Source of the DNA: Oppiella nova
Lineage: Eukaryota; Arthropoda; Arachnida; Sarcoptiformes; Oppiidae
Direction of reading: 5' to 3'
Length of the DNA: 24,064 nt
NCBI GenBank assembly: GCA_905397405.1
Contig: CAJPVJ010000504.1
Location: 1 to 24,064, forward strand
The position numbers were made by a program, and so were the translations under genes. A model generated the notes under the pieces. It was not told where the DNA came from and did no database searches. It was given only the letters and a program-made list of their open reading frames with translations. Shown in pieces: positions 11,045 through 21,894 of the stretch (positions within the stretch are counted from its first letter, which is position 1; the number at the start of each line of letters is the position of its first letter).

Positions 11045-12693
11045 TTAACGTCCAACTATAAAGATAAAATTTTTAAACCATAAAATATATATTAATTCAA
11101 TAATAACTGACATCACGGATACAATATTGCCAAACATATAAACAATAAAAATTGTCTGAAGTTTTTTCATTTTCAACACTTTGCTTTTGCGTCCAGTACC
11201 AATATCTGCCTGATAGTTAATTAGTTGGGTGAACCAAAAATCGATTATTCCACCACTGTTCAATCTAGATAATCTATTAATGTATAAAAATAAAAACATT
11301 TTAATAAACATCATACTATGAATTCTATCAATTTACCAACGTACATTTTATTAAACCGATTTTTCATTTTGAAACCCTTTTGCATAGCTATTGCTTCTAG
11401 GTTAACGTAAAATGTGGTGTCTATATTGTCCGGGGGCAGTGTAAACCTTTGTAGTTTATATGTGCTAATTAAATATTCCAGATGGTGCCTCCTATTTATA
11501 TACGAATACACTTTTGCATTGTTGTTTATATGTCGATTCAGCATGGACATATTTGCTATTTGCGATTGGTCGTATACCTCGACCAACGATCCAATTTTAT
11601 GTTTAATACTTCTACTATTATTCTGAAATATATAAACATGATTTAAAAAGGTCAAATTAAATATTTGTCATTAAATAATATAAAATTTCATAAAATATAT
11701 TTCAATTTAATATAAAAAATAAATAATACCACAAATAAATTATAGTAGATTGTAGTTCTAGGTACAATTACAGTTATGTCTTTGTTAATGATCGCGGTAT
11801 GAAAATCATTGATATTTTCAATCTTGACTTCCCGAGGTATTGCTATTAATGAGTATATACAGCCACCGGATGCCGTGTCTAATATAATGCAAGCTAGTAG
11901 CCAGGTTAAAATAACAATTTTCATAGATATACTTTTAACATGCATTATGGCAATTGACTGCTTTAATAGCATTGCGATTATATTGACATAATTAAATTGT
12001 TTGTGCTTAAAATTATATAAAACTGTTAAATTATATAATAGTAATAAAAATGCCAGTAATAGTAGCCAGGTCATTGTGTCAAATATATCAAATAAATTTA
12101 AAAAGTGTTTATGTTTTGGCAATGGAGTCGTGAACGTAATCTTATCAGTCATATAAGGATACGTGAAGTCAATAGCTTTTTGCCGGTCGTAGGTCATTGA
12201 AATGGCACCAATACCAATGTCAGCTTGCTACAAATTTAAAAGTTATGTTTTGTACAATAGAAAAATAATAGAAAATACATACATTTTTCTGGATCATGCC
12301 AATAAGATCCGTCCATTTATTATCAGGCAACTTTAGGCCCCAGCTCCAATTACAATCCACGATGTCGTAGGTGAAATTTAAAATGCTCTGGATTGTTTTG
12401 ATCATGTTAACTTCAATCCCTTTATAAAACTCGAGTTTATTTGTTTTTGAATCATTAAATAGATATACCCGTGGTGGAAACTGTAATTTTTATAAAATAT
12501 TATACGTGGGTTTAAATTATTTTGAAAATATTATTTTTAGATTTATTTAGATTAACTGAGACTATACAATTTTCTAAAATTTAAGTTAAATATTTAAAAG
12601 TTTAAATAAAAATGTTTAAGGTAACTTTTACAAAATAACTGTTTAGCATACATTATTTGCTGCAATTATTATATGATTTTGTATATGATCCAT
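11045..12693 (-). CDS. Ionotropic receptor (IR), 5 exons
   Basis: Exons in transcript order are 12652-12693, 12283-12480, 11730-12227, 11345-11622 and 11045-11273, with intron phases 0, 0, 0, 2, giving 414 residues. The 14-codon first exon (MDHIQNHIIIAANN) was found by comparison with the paralog at 19239-20736 and matches the first S1 strand of iGluR ligand domains. S1 continues with FPPRVYLFND, GIEVNMIKTIQSILNF and QADIGIGAISMTYDRQKAIDF; Arg95 corresponds to the conserved ligand-carboxylate arginine, while the usual Thr five residues before it is Ser. Membrane segments lie at about 133-150, 182-210 and 378-402, with the pore loop between the first two. No amino-terminal domain and no signal peptide are visible, so an upstream signal exon may be missing. 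The gene converges on the IR at 9255-10966 (78 bp between stops) and is divergent from the nuclear receptor at 13360. Likely a sensory cation channel subunit. Confidence 0.75.
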
Positions 12694-13359
12694 TTAAAAA
12701 TATGGGAAATAAAATAATTATTTTTACATAATTTCAATAGCTCATATATTTGATTAATTTTGTATTATAATATGTAACACAAATAGATGAATAATTTTTC
12801 TATTCAATAATATTAATATTTATAAACCATTTGTTATCTTATTATTGATTATAGTATTTATAATTTATTTCCAAATAAAATATTTCATATTCAGAATATT
12901 ATACTACAAAAAGTTGCTAAAAAATTTTGTAATGTTAAATAATTCACTGTCATACACTTAGCAATGCAGTTTAATTGTAAAGTCAGATAAAAAAAACATA
13001 AATTAATATATTTATTTTAATTATTTATAAAGCTAGGTCAGTTTATCACTTATAAGCTCATGATTATGTAATATATTTTAATCACCTATATAAAATTATG
13101 TGCTAAAACCTCATACAAACCTCATGTTATTATATTTCTGTGAATTTAGATTAGTTAGTGCATGTGCACATATATAATCAGATTATTTCCATGGTGATAT
13201 ATTGTACAACAAATTTTTATTACTAATTGCAATTATTATTATTTTATATAAATAATTTCATATAATTGATAAATTAGTTAGTTATGCCTGTTAATTTTAA
13301 ACTAACTTAATTGAGAGTTATAAGCTATTAAATTTATTGTAATATATTTGTTATAAAAT
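12694..13359. other. Divergent intergenic region between IR and nuclear receptor
   Basis: These 666 bases separate the starts of two genes transcribed in opposite directions and presumably hold both promoters. The sequence is almost all A+T. TATAAATA on the minus strand near 12817-12824 is a possible IR promoter element; TATAAAAT at 13351-13358 directly abuts the nuclear-receptor ATG and is too close to be its TATA box. Confidence 0.45.
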
Positions 13360-13764
13360 ATGAGTGACCTAGCTAATTATGAGATAAAATGTGTGGTTTG
13401 CGGAGACAGAGCTATTGGTATGTATAACAATATTATATTGTTAAATATTTTAATTAAAATTACTTTTAAAAATAATGTAGGTGAAAATTATGGCGCCTAT
13501 ACGTGTCACTCGTGTAAATCATTTTTCCGGCGACAAGTCACTACAAACAAGGTCTGTTTTAAATGTTTATAATTACATATTATAAATATTAAACTAGTAA
13601 CATTTTTCTAGGAATTACTTTGTCTTCGCAAAAATAATTGCGATATTAACTCCAATACTAGAAAGTTGTGCAAAAAATGTCGCCTGGTCAAGTGTTTTGC
13701 TATGGGAATGAAAATTGTATGTATTGTTAAACATGTTTAATTTTAAAATATTAATAAATAATCA

Positions 13765-13799
<35 letters not shown>

Positions 13800-15152
13800 A
13801 CATTAGGATGTGATCGTAAAGAATCATATGTTAAAAGTGATAAGAAATAAAAAACAACAAAATAATAACAAACAAAATGCCAACAAATATAACACTCAAC
13901 TCCCGGACTCGACCACACCTTCAACTCTAACCCTTGAAAGCAATTCATGGGATACTAACGACTCAAATACTACTTTCCCAACAAATAGTCCAACTATTGT
14001 TGACAATGATAGCAATGATACTAAACCTGATATCAAACCTATTATTAATTATAATAATGAAATGACTAGTGATTTGAAAAATTTACAGACAATTAGCATA
14101 ACACATATGGATAGTACTATATCAGGGGAACGGGCACTTTCTATCATACCTGTCCACAGACCGCTTATGGACTACAAAAATCAATTGAATGAATTAGAGG
14201 GCTATAGATTGAGTGAACTGTTAACGGCTACGACAGTATTCACCGAAACTTGCCTAGGACATACACATAATGAAATAGGGTTTAATGATCGAGAGTTGAT
14301 AATCGCACCCAGGTTTGAACGTCAAGTCAGAAATATGATCCAGATGTGCAAAGGGTTAACCCATTTTCAAGGTCTGTGCGAAATTGATAGGGTCAACTTA
14401 ATTAAGCATGGTTGCATTGAGATATACCACATGCGGTCATTGAGTTACTATAATATTGCTGATACTTATTGGACCATAGTTATGGTATGTAACAAAGTAT
14501 TTATCAAAAAAATAAGCAATTAATTTTAAAAATATTTATATTTTGATTTGCTTGCTTTACAAATAATACAATATTTTTATTATTATATCACGTGTGCATA
14601 ATTTATAATTAATTATATATCAATACATTTATTTTTAATAATTAGGAAAATAAATACTCAGCAAAATATATGTTGGAGACCATGAGATATACACCACGAA
14701 ATGTATACACTATGTACAGACTATTTCTTTACAAAATTGCTAAGGACTGGAATTATGACCCTGTTATTCTGGATTTGGTACAATTAATTAAGCATTCATG
14801 TTAAAAGCATTAGTAAATATATTTTGTAATTACAGTTAACCGCAATCGTATTATTTAACCCAAATCGGTTGAACCTAATTAATAGGGATGTCATAAAGTA
14901 TGCATAAATTTGTTCATTTATTAAGGTAGTTAATTTTTTATAATTTTTATAATTAGGTTACAACAACACACTTACGTTTATTTACTGCGACGGTATTTAA
15001 TTCTAAAATATGGCGATAATAGGGAATCGCATGTTAAGTGTATAAGACTTTTAAATAGTTTATATCATTTGCACGTATTATCGCTGGAATTGATGGAAAC
15101 GGACCGCAAAGTACTGTTACCCTATCCATTGATGCGTGAAATATTTGCTTGA
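13360..15152 (+). CDS. Nuclear hormone receptor (HR96-like, NR1-type), 7 exons
   Basis: Exons 13360-13417, 13481-13551, 13612-13716, 13807-14484, 14646-14777, 14836-14897 and 14957-15152 join in frame (phases 1, 0, 0, 0, 0, 2) to 433 residues. The DNA-binding domain (11-78) has all eight zinc cysteines: C11, C14, C28, C31, then C47, C53, C63, C66, with CRLVKCFAMGM closing the second finger. The P-box reads CHSCKSFF, with His where nearly all receptors have Glu. The hinge (about 79-190) is rich in Asn, Lys, Ser and Thr. The ligand-binding domain starts near residue 194; helix 3-5 signatures include RNMIQMCKGLTHFQGLCE and the C-terminal PLMREIFA is a plausible AF-2 helix. Arthropod HR96-type receptors act in the nucleus as lipid and xenobiotic sensors; assignment to that group is by general resemblance. 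A paralog lies at 17015-18769 with identical intron positions. Confidence 0.85.
13768..13795. repeat. (TC)14 microsatellite in a nuclear-receptor intron
   Basis: Fourteen TC units lie 11 bases upstream of the exon that starts at 13807, so the microsatellite forms the polypyrimidine tract of this 3' splice site on the coding strand. Length variation at such tracts can change splicing efficiency; whether it does so here is not known. Confidence 0.9.
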
Positions 15153-15665
15153 TCATTGCTAATGAGCCGGTACAAGGGCTTTCAAATGTGATCTTTATAG
15201 ATCATATAGTAATTCGTAAGATAAAAACTAGGTTAGCCTCATCTAATATTTTTATTGTATTAAAATATAATTTATGTATTTTATTTTATAATAATGTTAG
15301 TAAAATTATTTTTAAGATTGTAAAAATGTATTTAATGTTAATATAAAAATTTTATCATGCTGGGCACATAATTAAAAGTCTGCTAAAAATTAATTATCCG
15401 CCAACTATAATACCACTTATTATAATTGCATAGTATTTTTTTAAAATGTACATAAGTATACATATTTGTTGAATGACCCTGTGCTATTATCTAATAAAAA
15501 TCTGATAAACCTCTCTGATATTACTTTAAAAATTTACTTTCACTGTATGCTTTGGTACATTCACAATAATAAGTATTGTTTAAATATTATCACGTCAGTT
15601 TGGCTCTAAATTGCACTAAATTCAAAATATTAATTTATCAGAATCAAATATATATTTTTAAAATG
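15153..15665. other. Region between nuclear receptor and GST
   Basis: This holds the 3' untranslated region of the nuclear receptor, with a candidate AATAAA at 15493-15498, and then the upstream region of the GST gene. No further gene was seen; the 65-codon frame from 15149 overlaps the receptor's end and has no recognisable family. Confidence 0.5.
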
Positions 15666-15674
15666 TATAAATAG
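15666..15674 (+). promoter_or_regulatory. TATA box of the GST gene
   Basis: TATAAATAG lies 94 bases upstream of the GST start codon and is a strong match to the TATA consensus. The expected transcription start would be near 15695, leaving a 5' leader of about 70 bases. Confidence 0.6.
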
Positions 15675-15767
15675 TTGTTGGGTTGTTTAATACATGTAAC
15701 ATAGTAAAGTATTTTTCACACAATTATTAAAAAGAAAGTGCAAATTGTTTACACATTTAATAATATA

Positions 15768-16582
15768 ATGCCAATTGACCTGTATTATTTTCGCTTTAGT
15801 GGCCCCTCCCGGGCCATATTAATGACTGTCCGCCAACTGAATCTCAATGTAAACCTCAAACACGTAGACCTAACGGAAGGGGAGCAAAATAACCCGGAAT
15901 TTTTAAAAGTATTTAATTAATATCAATGATCAATATTTAAATAATAAATGTATTAATTTTTATTGCATTTAGATTAACCCAGGTCATGAGGTACCGGTGA
16001 TCATCGATAACGGATTCACTTTATGCGAAAGTCGTGCTATCATGCAATACCTGTGCAACGCGTACGCGTCCGACAGCGCCCTATACCCCACCGAACCTAA
16101 GGCGCGGGCACTTGTAGACCGGTGGCTGTACTTTGATAACCTGTTGTACTCTGGCATCAATAGTCTCTTGGTAAAATTATTACTTAATTTATGCGATTAT
16201 AATAAAAATTATTAAATAATTTTTTTTAAATTAAAAATTTTAAAAATAGAGAACGAAATCTATTTATGGACTCCAAGTGCCCGAAGAGACTCATAATAAT
16301 TATAAGAAAAACCTAAAACTTATTGACCAATTAATCGGCGATAAGCCGTACCTAACGGGGAATGGGTTAACACTGGCAGACCTAACCCTTTTGGCCACCA
16401 CTGCCAACATTGAATGGTACGAAGACTTTGATTTTAATGAGTATCCAAATTATAGGGACTGGAGTTTCCGACTCAAGTCAGCGCTACCCTATTATGAAGA
16501 GATTAATGGTATTACAAAGGAGGACAGGGATGCAAAAAATTTGAAATTCAAAATCAGATTTGAATCATTGAAAAAGCAGTAA
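15768..16582 (+). CDS. Glutathione S-transferase, delta/epsilon-like, 3 exons
   Basis: Exons 15768-15908, 15973-16170 and 16250-16582, all joined in phase 0, encode 223 residues, the usual length for cytosolic GSTs. The N-terminal thioredoxin-like domain (about 1-80) carries Ser11, aligned with the catalytic serine of arthropod delta GSTs, in [13 protein letters not shown]; the usual Pro-Gly before it is Arg-Phe. [13 protein letters not shown] includes His52 and the cis-proline Pro55, and Glu66-Ser67-Arg68 is the glutathione-binding ESRA motif. The helical C-terminal domain contains TLAD (154-157), the N-capping box of the GST core. It conjugates glutathione to electrophilic compounds in the cytosol and serves in detoxification. 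Coding exons, especially exon 2, are richer in G+C than those of the neighbouring receptors. It sits between two nuclear-receptor paralogs on the same strand. AATAAA occurs near 16646, inside the first copy of the downstream 128-bp repeat. Confidence 0.92.
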
Positions 16583-16610
16583 ATTTTAATGATTTTTAAT
16601 TGATTTACTA

Positions 16611-16866
16611 AATAATTTTAAAAATGTGTTATAAAACATTGATTTAATAAATAATTATTTATTTTCATTCAAAAAATGTTTACAATATTAAATATGTTTA
16701 TCTTAAATGTACAGGTATATCTTATACCAAACATTATGAATAATTTTAAAAATGTGTTATAAAACATTGATTTAATAAATAATTATTTATTTTCATTCAA
16801 AAAATGTTTACAATATTAAATATGTTTATCTTAAATGTACAGGTATATCTTATACCAAACATTATG
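16611..16866. repeat. Exact 128-bp tandem duplication after the GST gene
   Basis: Bases 16611-16738 and 16739-16866 are identical by eye over all 128 positions. Each copy contains an AATAAA signal and a small hairpin-forming segment (GGTATATCTTATACC). The first copy starts 28 bases after the GST stop codon, so the duplication lies in the GST 3' untranslated region or just beyond. Perfect identity points to a recent event or to an assembly duplication. Confidence 0.93.
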
Positions 16867-17014
16867 CTGCTAGTGTACTTGTCAGGGTTATTCATTGAGA
16901 TAAATATTGCATTTAAGAAATATAATTTGATGAAATAATAATGCGTGAAAATATTGATTTTTTAATATAATGATTGTAAAATTACAATGTACAATTTAAT
17001 ATGCAACCTGAACA

Positions 17015-18769
17015 ATGGGTGATACTACTATAATAAATTCATTATCTAAACATGCTAAATGTGTAATTTGTGGTGCGAGAGCTACAGGTATACAAATAAA
17101 TTATAATTATTGTATTATTGTTATAGTAGTATAATTTGTATGTAAATAAAAGTATTTGTCACTTTATATATTTTCAAGTACATTTGATATATTTTCTAAT
17201 TTGACATTTAAAATGTATTTTAATTCATAGGCAAAAATTATAACGCTACAACCTGTCAGCCATGTAAAATATTTTTCAGACGTAATGCTACTAGCAACAA
17301 AGTACATACTACAAATATTTTTTAAAAATTAAAATTCACATTTAATAACATTATTATTAATAATTTATATAGATGCTAAAATGTGCTGGTCAAAATAAGT
17401 GCGAAATAAATGTAAAAATACGGATTAATTGCAAAAAGTGTCGACTAGATAAATGTTACGCCATTGGAATGAAAACTGTATGATATATTATACAAATTAA
17501 TTAAAATAAATTAATTTACCTTGCTTTGTCTCTTAATAAAGGATACAATAATTAAAAATAAGAATAAGAAAAATCAAACAAAATTACAAAACAAACCATT
17601 GGATAGTAATACACCGGATATATCGTCACAATTATCTATTCATAGGCATTCATACCCTAATGAAAACAATACTAACCACATGACTACTATAAACGTATAC
17701 ACTTGCCCTGATACAAATAATGGACATCGGGATCAGTTCTTATCTGTCATACCTATCATTAGACCGCTAATAGACTACAGAAACCAATTGAATGAATTAG
17801 AGGGCAACCGATTGCGTGAACTATTATCGGCTGCGACTGTATTCAGCGAAACGTGTATATGGCGTACGAGTGGTGAGGTTTGTTATCTAGATATTTATTC
17901 GGTAATGGCACCTAGGTTTGAAAGTCATTTGAGAAAAATGATAGTCATGTGCAAGGGACTAAGACATTTCCAAAGTTTGTGCGAAAATGATAGAATCTCG
18001 CTCATAAAGTACGGCTGTATAGAGGTCTACAATATTCGGTCAATGAATTATTATAATTGTGAACGTAATTATTGGACACTTAAAAGGGTATAGTACAGTA
18101 TTTGCACTACATTGGTCATGATTAAATAATTTGTATAAATGTCATTTGTATTTTTGTACGTTATTTGTGAAATTACTTTTTCAGTGCTATTTAATTTCAA
18201 TTAATAACTATTTTATTTTATTAGGAAAATAATAGCTCGGTTAAATTAAATTTGGAAATAATGCAATATTCGCGAAGAAATATCTACTATTTATTCAAAT
18301 TATTTTTATACAAATTCTTTATAGACTGCAACAATGATGAAATAATTATTGATTTGGTAAATTTAATTTCACATAAATAATGTCTTTTAATATTCTATAA
18401 TATAATTTTTATTGCAGCTAACAGCAATTATTTTGTTTAATCCCAATCGACCTAATCTCACACATAGAAATGCTGTAAAGTAAGTCAGCTAAATGCTATT
18501 TTTAATTTATTAAGTAAGGTTACCACGTTCACTAATTCAACAGATTGCAACAGCAACAATACGTGCATTTGTTGAGACGTTATTTATTACTGAAATATCG
18601 GGATGAAAGTGAATCGTGCGACAAATGTATGAGACTATTGACAAGTTTATACGATTTACACGCGTTATCACTGAATAAGTTCAAGAATTGTTTGGAAACG
18701 GATCCCAGAATAGCGGCTCCCTATCCGGTGACCCGAGAGGTTTTTGACATACCAGCCCTTGGCGAATAA
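17015..18769 (+). CDS. Nuclear hormone receptor (HR96-like paralog), 7 exons
   Basis: Exons 17015-17087, 17231-17301, 17373-17477, 17542-18087, 18225-18356, 18418-18479 and 18544-18769 join in frame with the same phases (1, 0, 0, 0, 0, 2) as the receptor at 13360, giving 404 residues. Zinc cysteines C16, C19, C33, C36 and C52, C58, C68, C71 are all present. CVICGARATG has Ala where CGD is almost invariant, and the P-box is CQPCKIFF with Gln for Glu and Ile for Gly/Ala, so DNA recognition is probably changed. The ligand-binding domain starts near SVIPIIRPLIDYRNQLNELE and includes RKMIVMCKGLRHFQSLCEND. The C-terminus TREVFDIPALGE extends past the likely AF-2 helix. The earlier ATG at 17001 is in another frame and soon stops. 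The stop codon overlaps an AATAAA (18765-18770). This gene was produced by duplication with the one at 13360; both flank the GST. Confidence 0.83.
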
Positions 18770-19238
18770 AATATCCTTGATAATAATGAATTCAAATAAT
18801 TTTTAAAACAAAATTTGTAAAAGAAAACGATAGCTCTGTATGTAATTTATATAGTATAACTATATAATTTTATATTATATAATTATATTTTACAGTTTAT
18901 ACATATAGTTTCATAACCTATGCTACTAAATTTTTACATTTATGTATTATAGTTATTTTGCTATTATAGCTCATATTAATTTTAGTTAATTAACAATTTT
19001 AATTATCATTAGTATGGTGAAATATTGAGAAATATAATACAAATAATAATATAAACTTAGATCAATTTCAAGTAAGATAAATCTATTAAATAATTTATAT
19101 AATTTACAATGACCATTTTATTACTAGTGCCGTATTATATAATGTTTCGAAAAGAATAAAAATTATCAGATAACATAAATATTATTAATTGTTTATTTTA
19201 AATTTTTATTTAAAGATTATAATATATAATATATATCT
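18770..19238. other. Convergent intergenic region
   Basis: This is the A+T-rich space between the 3' ends of the nuclear receptor (+) and the IR (-). On the minus strand AATAAA occurs at 19205-19210, about 30 bases past the IR stop, a good polyadenylation position. No further gene was seen. Confidence 0.55.
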
Positions 19239-20736
19239 TTATAAAACAACAATAATAATTTTTAGAAATAAGCATGCTAACCAAATAGAAATAAATAATT
19301 CAGTCAAAAATACAAATGTTGAAATCAACCAACCAAGAATAAGTGCAATAAAAACAGTATAAAAGTTATTAATTTTTAACCTAGTTAATATAATCTCATC
19401 GGTGAACCTGTAAAATTTTAGCTTGTTAATCCAAAACTCAATTAGTCCAGCGCATTTAATTTGGGATAATCTATAGAAACATGATAGTCAAATTATTAAT
19501 AAATATATTTCCATATTTTACATCAAATAAATACATCTTGTTGAATTATTGTTTTAATGGGAAATTATTTCGCAAAGCTATTGAATAAAATGTATTTGTA
19601 AACTGACTGTCCAGGCTATCCGATGGTAATCTGTAGCTAGATAATTTATAATAATAAATAGCGTATTCTAGATATCGTCTGCTCGCTAAGTACGAATATG
19701 TGCTAGCTTCATTTGGTGAATATTTGTCACTCTTAATCATATGATTTAACATGGACATGTTGACGATATGAGTAAAATATTTATCATCAAGATTAAAATT
19801 ATTATTCTGCAAATAAATTTTTTTAAATGGCTTATGAATATAATCTACTTAATTTTAAAGTAAATATTACCTTTAACCAATTGTAATATTGCGAACTTTT
19901 GATCGTAAATACTTTAATATCTTTATTAATAATGGCTTTATAGAAATCTACCTTGGTGGATATTGAATATTGTTTAGGAAGTGTTATTAGTGAATAAATA
20001 CAACCGCATGTAAACGTATTTAATATAATACATGCTAGTAACCAGGCACCAATGATAAATTTAATTGAGTATGCAGTGCGATTATTAATTGATATAGGTT
20101 GTTTTAAAAACATTGCTAGTATGTAAATGTGATTAAGACAAATTTTCTTTGTAAAAATATTACTATTAAATGTTTTAACTAATAAGTAAAATGCGGTTAT
20201 GGATATAAACAATAGTATCCAGGTAATTGAATCAAATATTCCAAATAGATTAAATAAGTATTCATATTTTGGTACCGGGGTGGTAAACGTATATTTATCA
20301 ATCATATACGGATACACGAAATCAATTGCCTTTTGTCGTTCATAGGTCATTGCCAGCGCACTAAGTCCAATATCAGCTTGCTAAAATAAAATACAAGTTA
20401 GATTTGTAATAATTAATATAATATATTATTGTATTTACATTTCTCTGTAGTAACCCCAGTAACCCGGTCCAATTTCCATTAGATAGTTTATATCCCCATT
20501 GGTAATTGCTGTCAATTATGTCGTAGGTGAAATTTAAAACATTTTGAAATATTTTTATCATATTCACTTCAATGCCGTTTTGAAAATAAATATTATTGTT
20601 CGTACAATTAAATGATACAAATGATGGTACCTAGATACCAAATAAAAATAGGTATATATTTTTTAAATATTTACTAAGATTTCAAATCAAGTACATAGTT
20701 AGCGGCGATTATAAAATGTTGATTATTATTTTCCAT
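19239..20736 (-). pseudogene. IR gene, five intact exons but one in-frame stop
   Basis: Exons in transcript order are 20695-20736, 20439-20630, 19871-20380, 19535-19806 and 19239-19470, with phases 0, 0, 0, 2 exactly as in the paralog at 11045. The joined frame has 415 sense and stop positions before its own terminator. S1 strands read HFIIAANY, VPSFVSFN, GIEVNMIKIFQNVLNF and QADIGLSALAMTYERQKAIDF, with the ligand-type arginine at residue 93. Membrane segments follow at about 131-150 and 180-208, and the last exon supplies the terminal one (NNFYTVFIALILGWLIS). A TAA at 19546-19548 (codon 335) interrupts exon 4, four codons before its donor; the paralog has Arg there in KNRFNKM against KQ-stop-FNKM. 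Everything after the stop, including splice sites and the last exon, is preserved. It is either a very young pseudogene, an allele or assembly error, or a read-through gene. A polyadenylation signal lies at 19205-19210. Confidence 0.78.
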
Positions 20737-21894
20737 GATGATTTTTAGATTTTCTTAAAATGTTATAATTAATAAATTAAAGCAGTTATAAATATAACGT
20801 AGATAAACTATTATATATAAATTAAAGTTTATCAATTTCACTATTTATTAATATCCAGTTATTAAAACTTTTGTGTGTTACATAAAATATAAATTAAGTA
20901 TAAACATTTTAAACATTAAATATGAGCTTTATGAAACCAGATTTTTATTTAATTATTAATAAATATTTTTTGATGAATATAAATATTGATTGAATAATTG
21001 AATTCTCAATCAAATTATTAATGGTATATAAAAATAGCTAGCGCCTATCTGGTTCCCTAAAACACATATTAATTATATATAAACCTTATAAACATATTTC
21101 TACTTTGTCAAATAAAGTTTAAGTGTCATAAGTACTATTCAAAGTGCATTCAATGATAAAAATAAATTTTTATATACAAAATAAAATAAATTATTATTCA
21201 CAAATTATATTCATTTAAATAAAGAATAGTAATTATATTTTTAATGAATAAATTGTATGAATAAATAATAATTTGCATGAATTAAATTTTGTTTAGAAAA
21301 TGTCACTCCATAAATCAATAATTATAAAAAATAAAAGGCAATTAGTTTCATCTAGTCAATAAAAGATTTAATTTATAATATAATTGTATAGACGAATTGT
21401 ATATCATTTCACAATAATACTACTGAATACTTTTTTTTAAATTAATATATACTTAATTTTAATTTATCTCTAAAAAAATATATTGATAAAATTATTAAAA
21501 ATAATTGTTAATAATTTTTAAAATTAAAAGTAAAACTAATTTAATTATTTTTAAAAACAATAAACACTTTTTTGTACAATTTTCATAGATAACTTAATAA
21601 TCAATTAAAAAATTAATGCATAATAACACTAAACACACTATTTTATCTAAATAATCAAGTTAATTTATTATAAAATTTATTAAATGTTAATAATACAGTA
21701 CATAGTTATAATAATTGACTTAATAATTAAAAAAAACAATTCATCAATCACATTTTACAAAATATTCCTACATTATAACTACTAAATTGATAAATAAATG
21801 CCTATAAGCAGATAAAACTGATTTTGTTTTTCACAAATAAAGACAAAATATTACATTTTTAAAATAAAACAAAATACTTATAAATAGAAAACTA
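20737..21894. other. A+T-rich gene-poor stretch
   Basis: No gene, RNA or clear repeat is supported in these roughly 1.16 kb. It is among the most A+T-rich parts of the window and presumably includes the promoter of the IR at 19239-20736 and the 3' region of the receptor at 21895-23974. Confidence 0.5.

Noticed and set aside
13351-13358. TATAAAAT as the nuclear-receptor promoter
   Set aside because: It directly abuts the start codon, so transcription from it would begin inside the coding region.
13751-13948. 65-codon minus-strand frame ending in repeated Arg-Glu
   Set aside because: It is a translation of the TC microsatellite antisense to a nuclear-receptor intron and exon.
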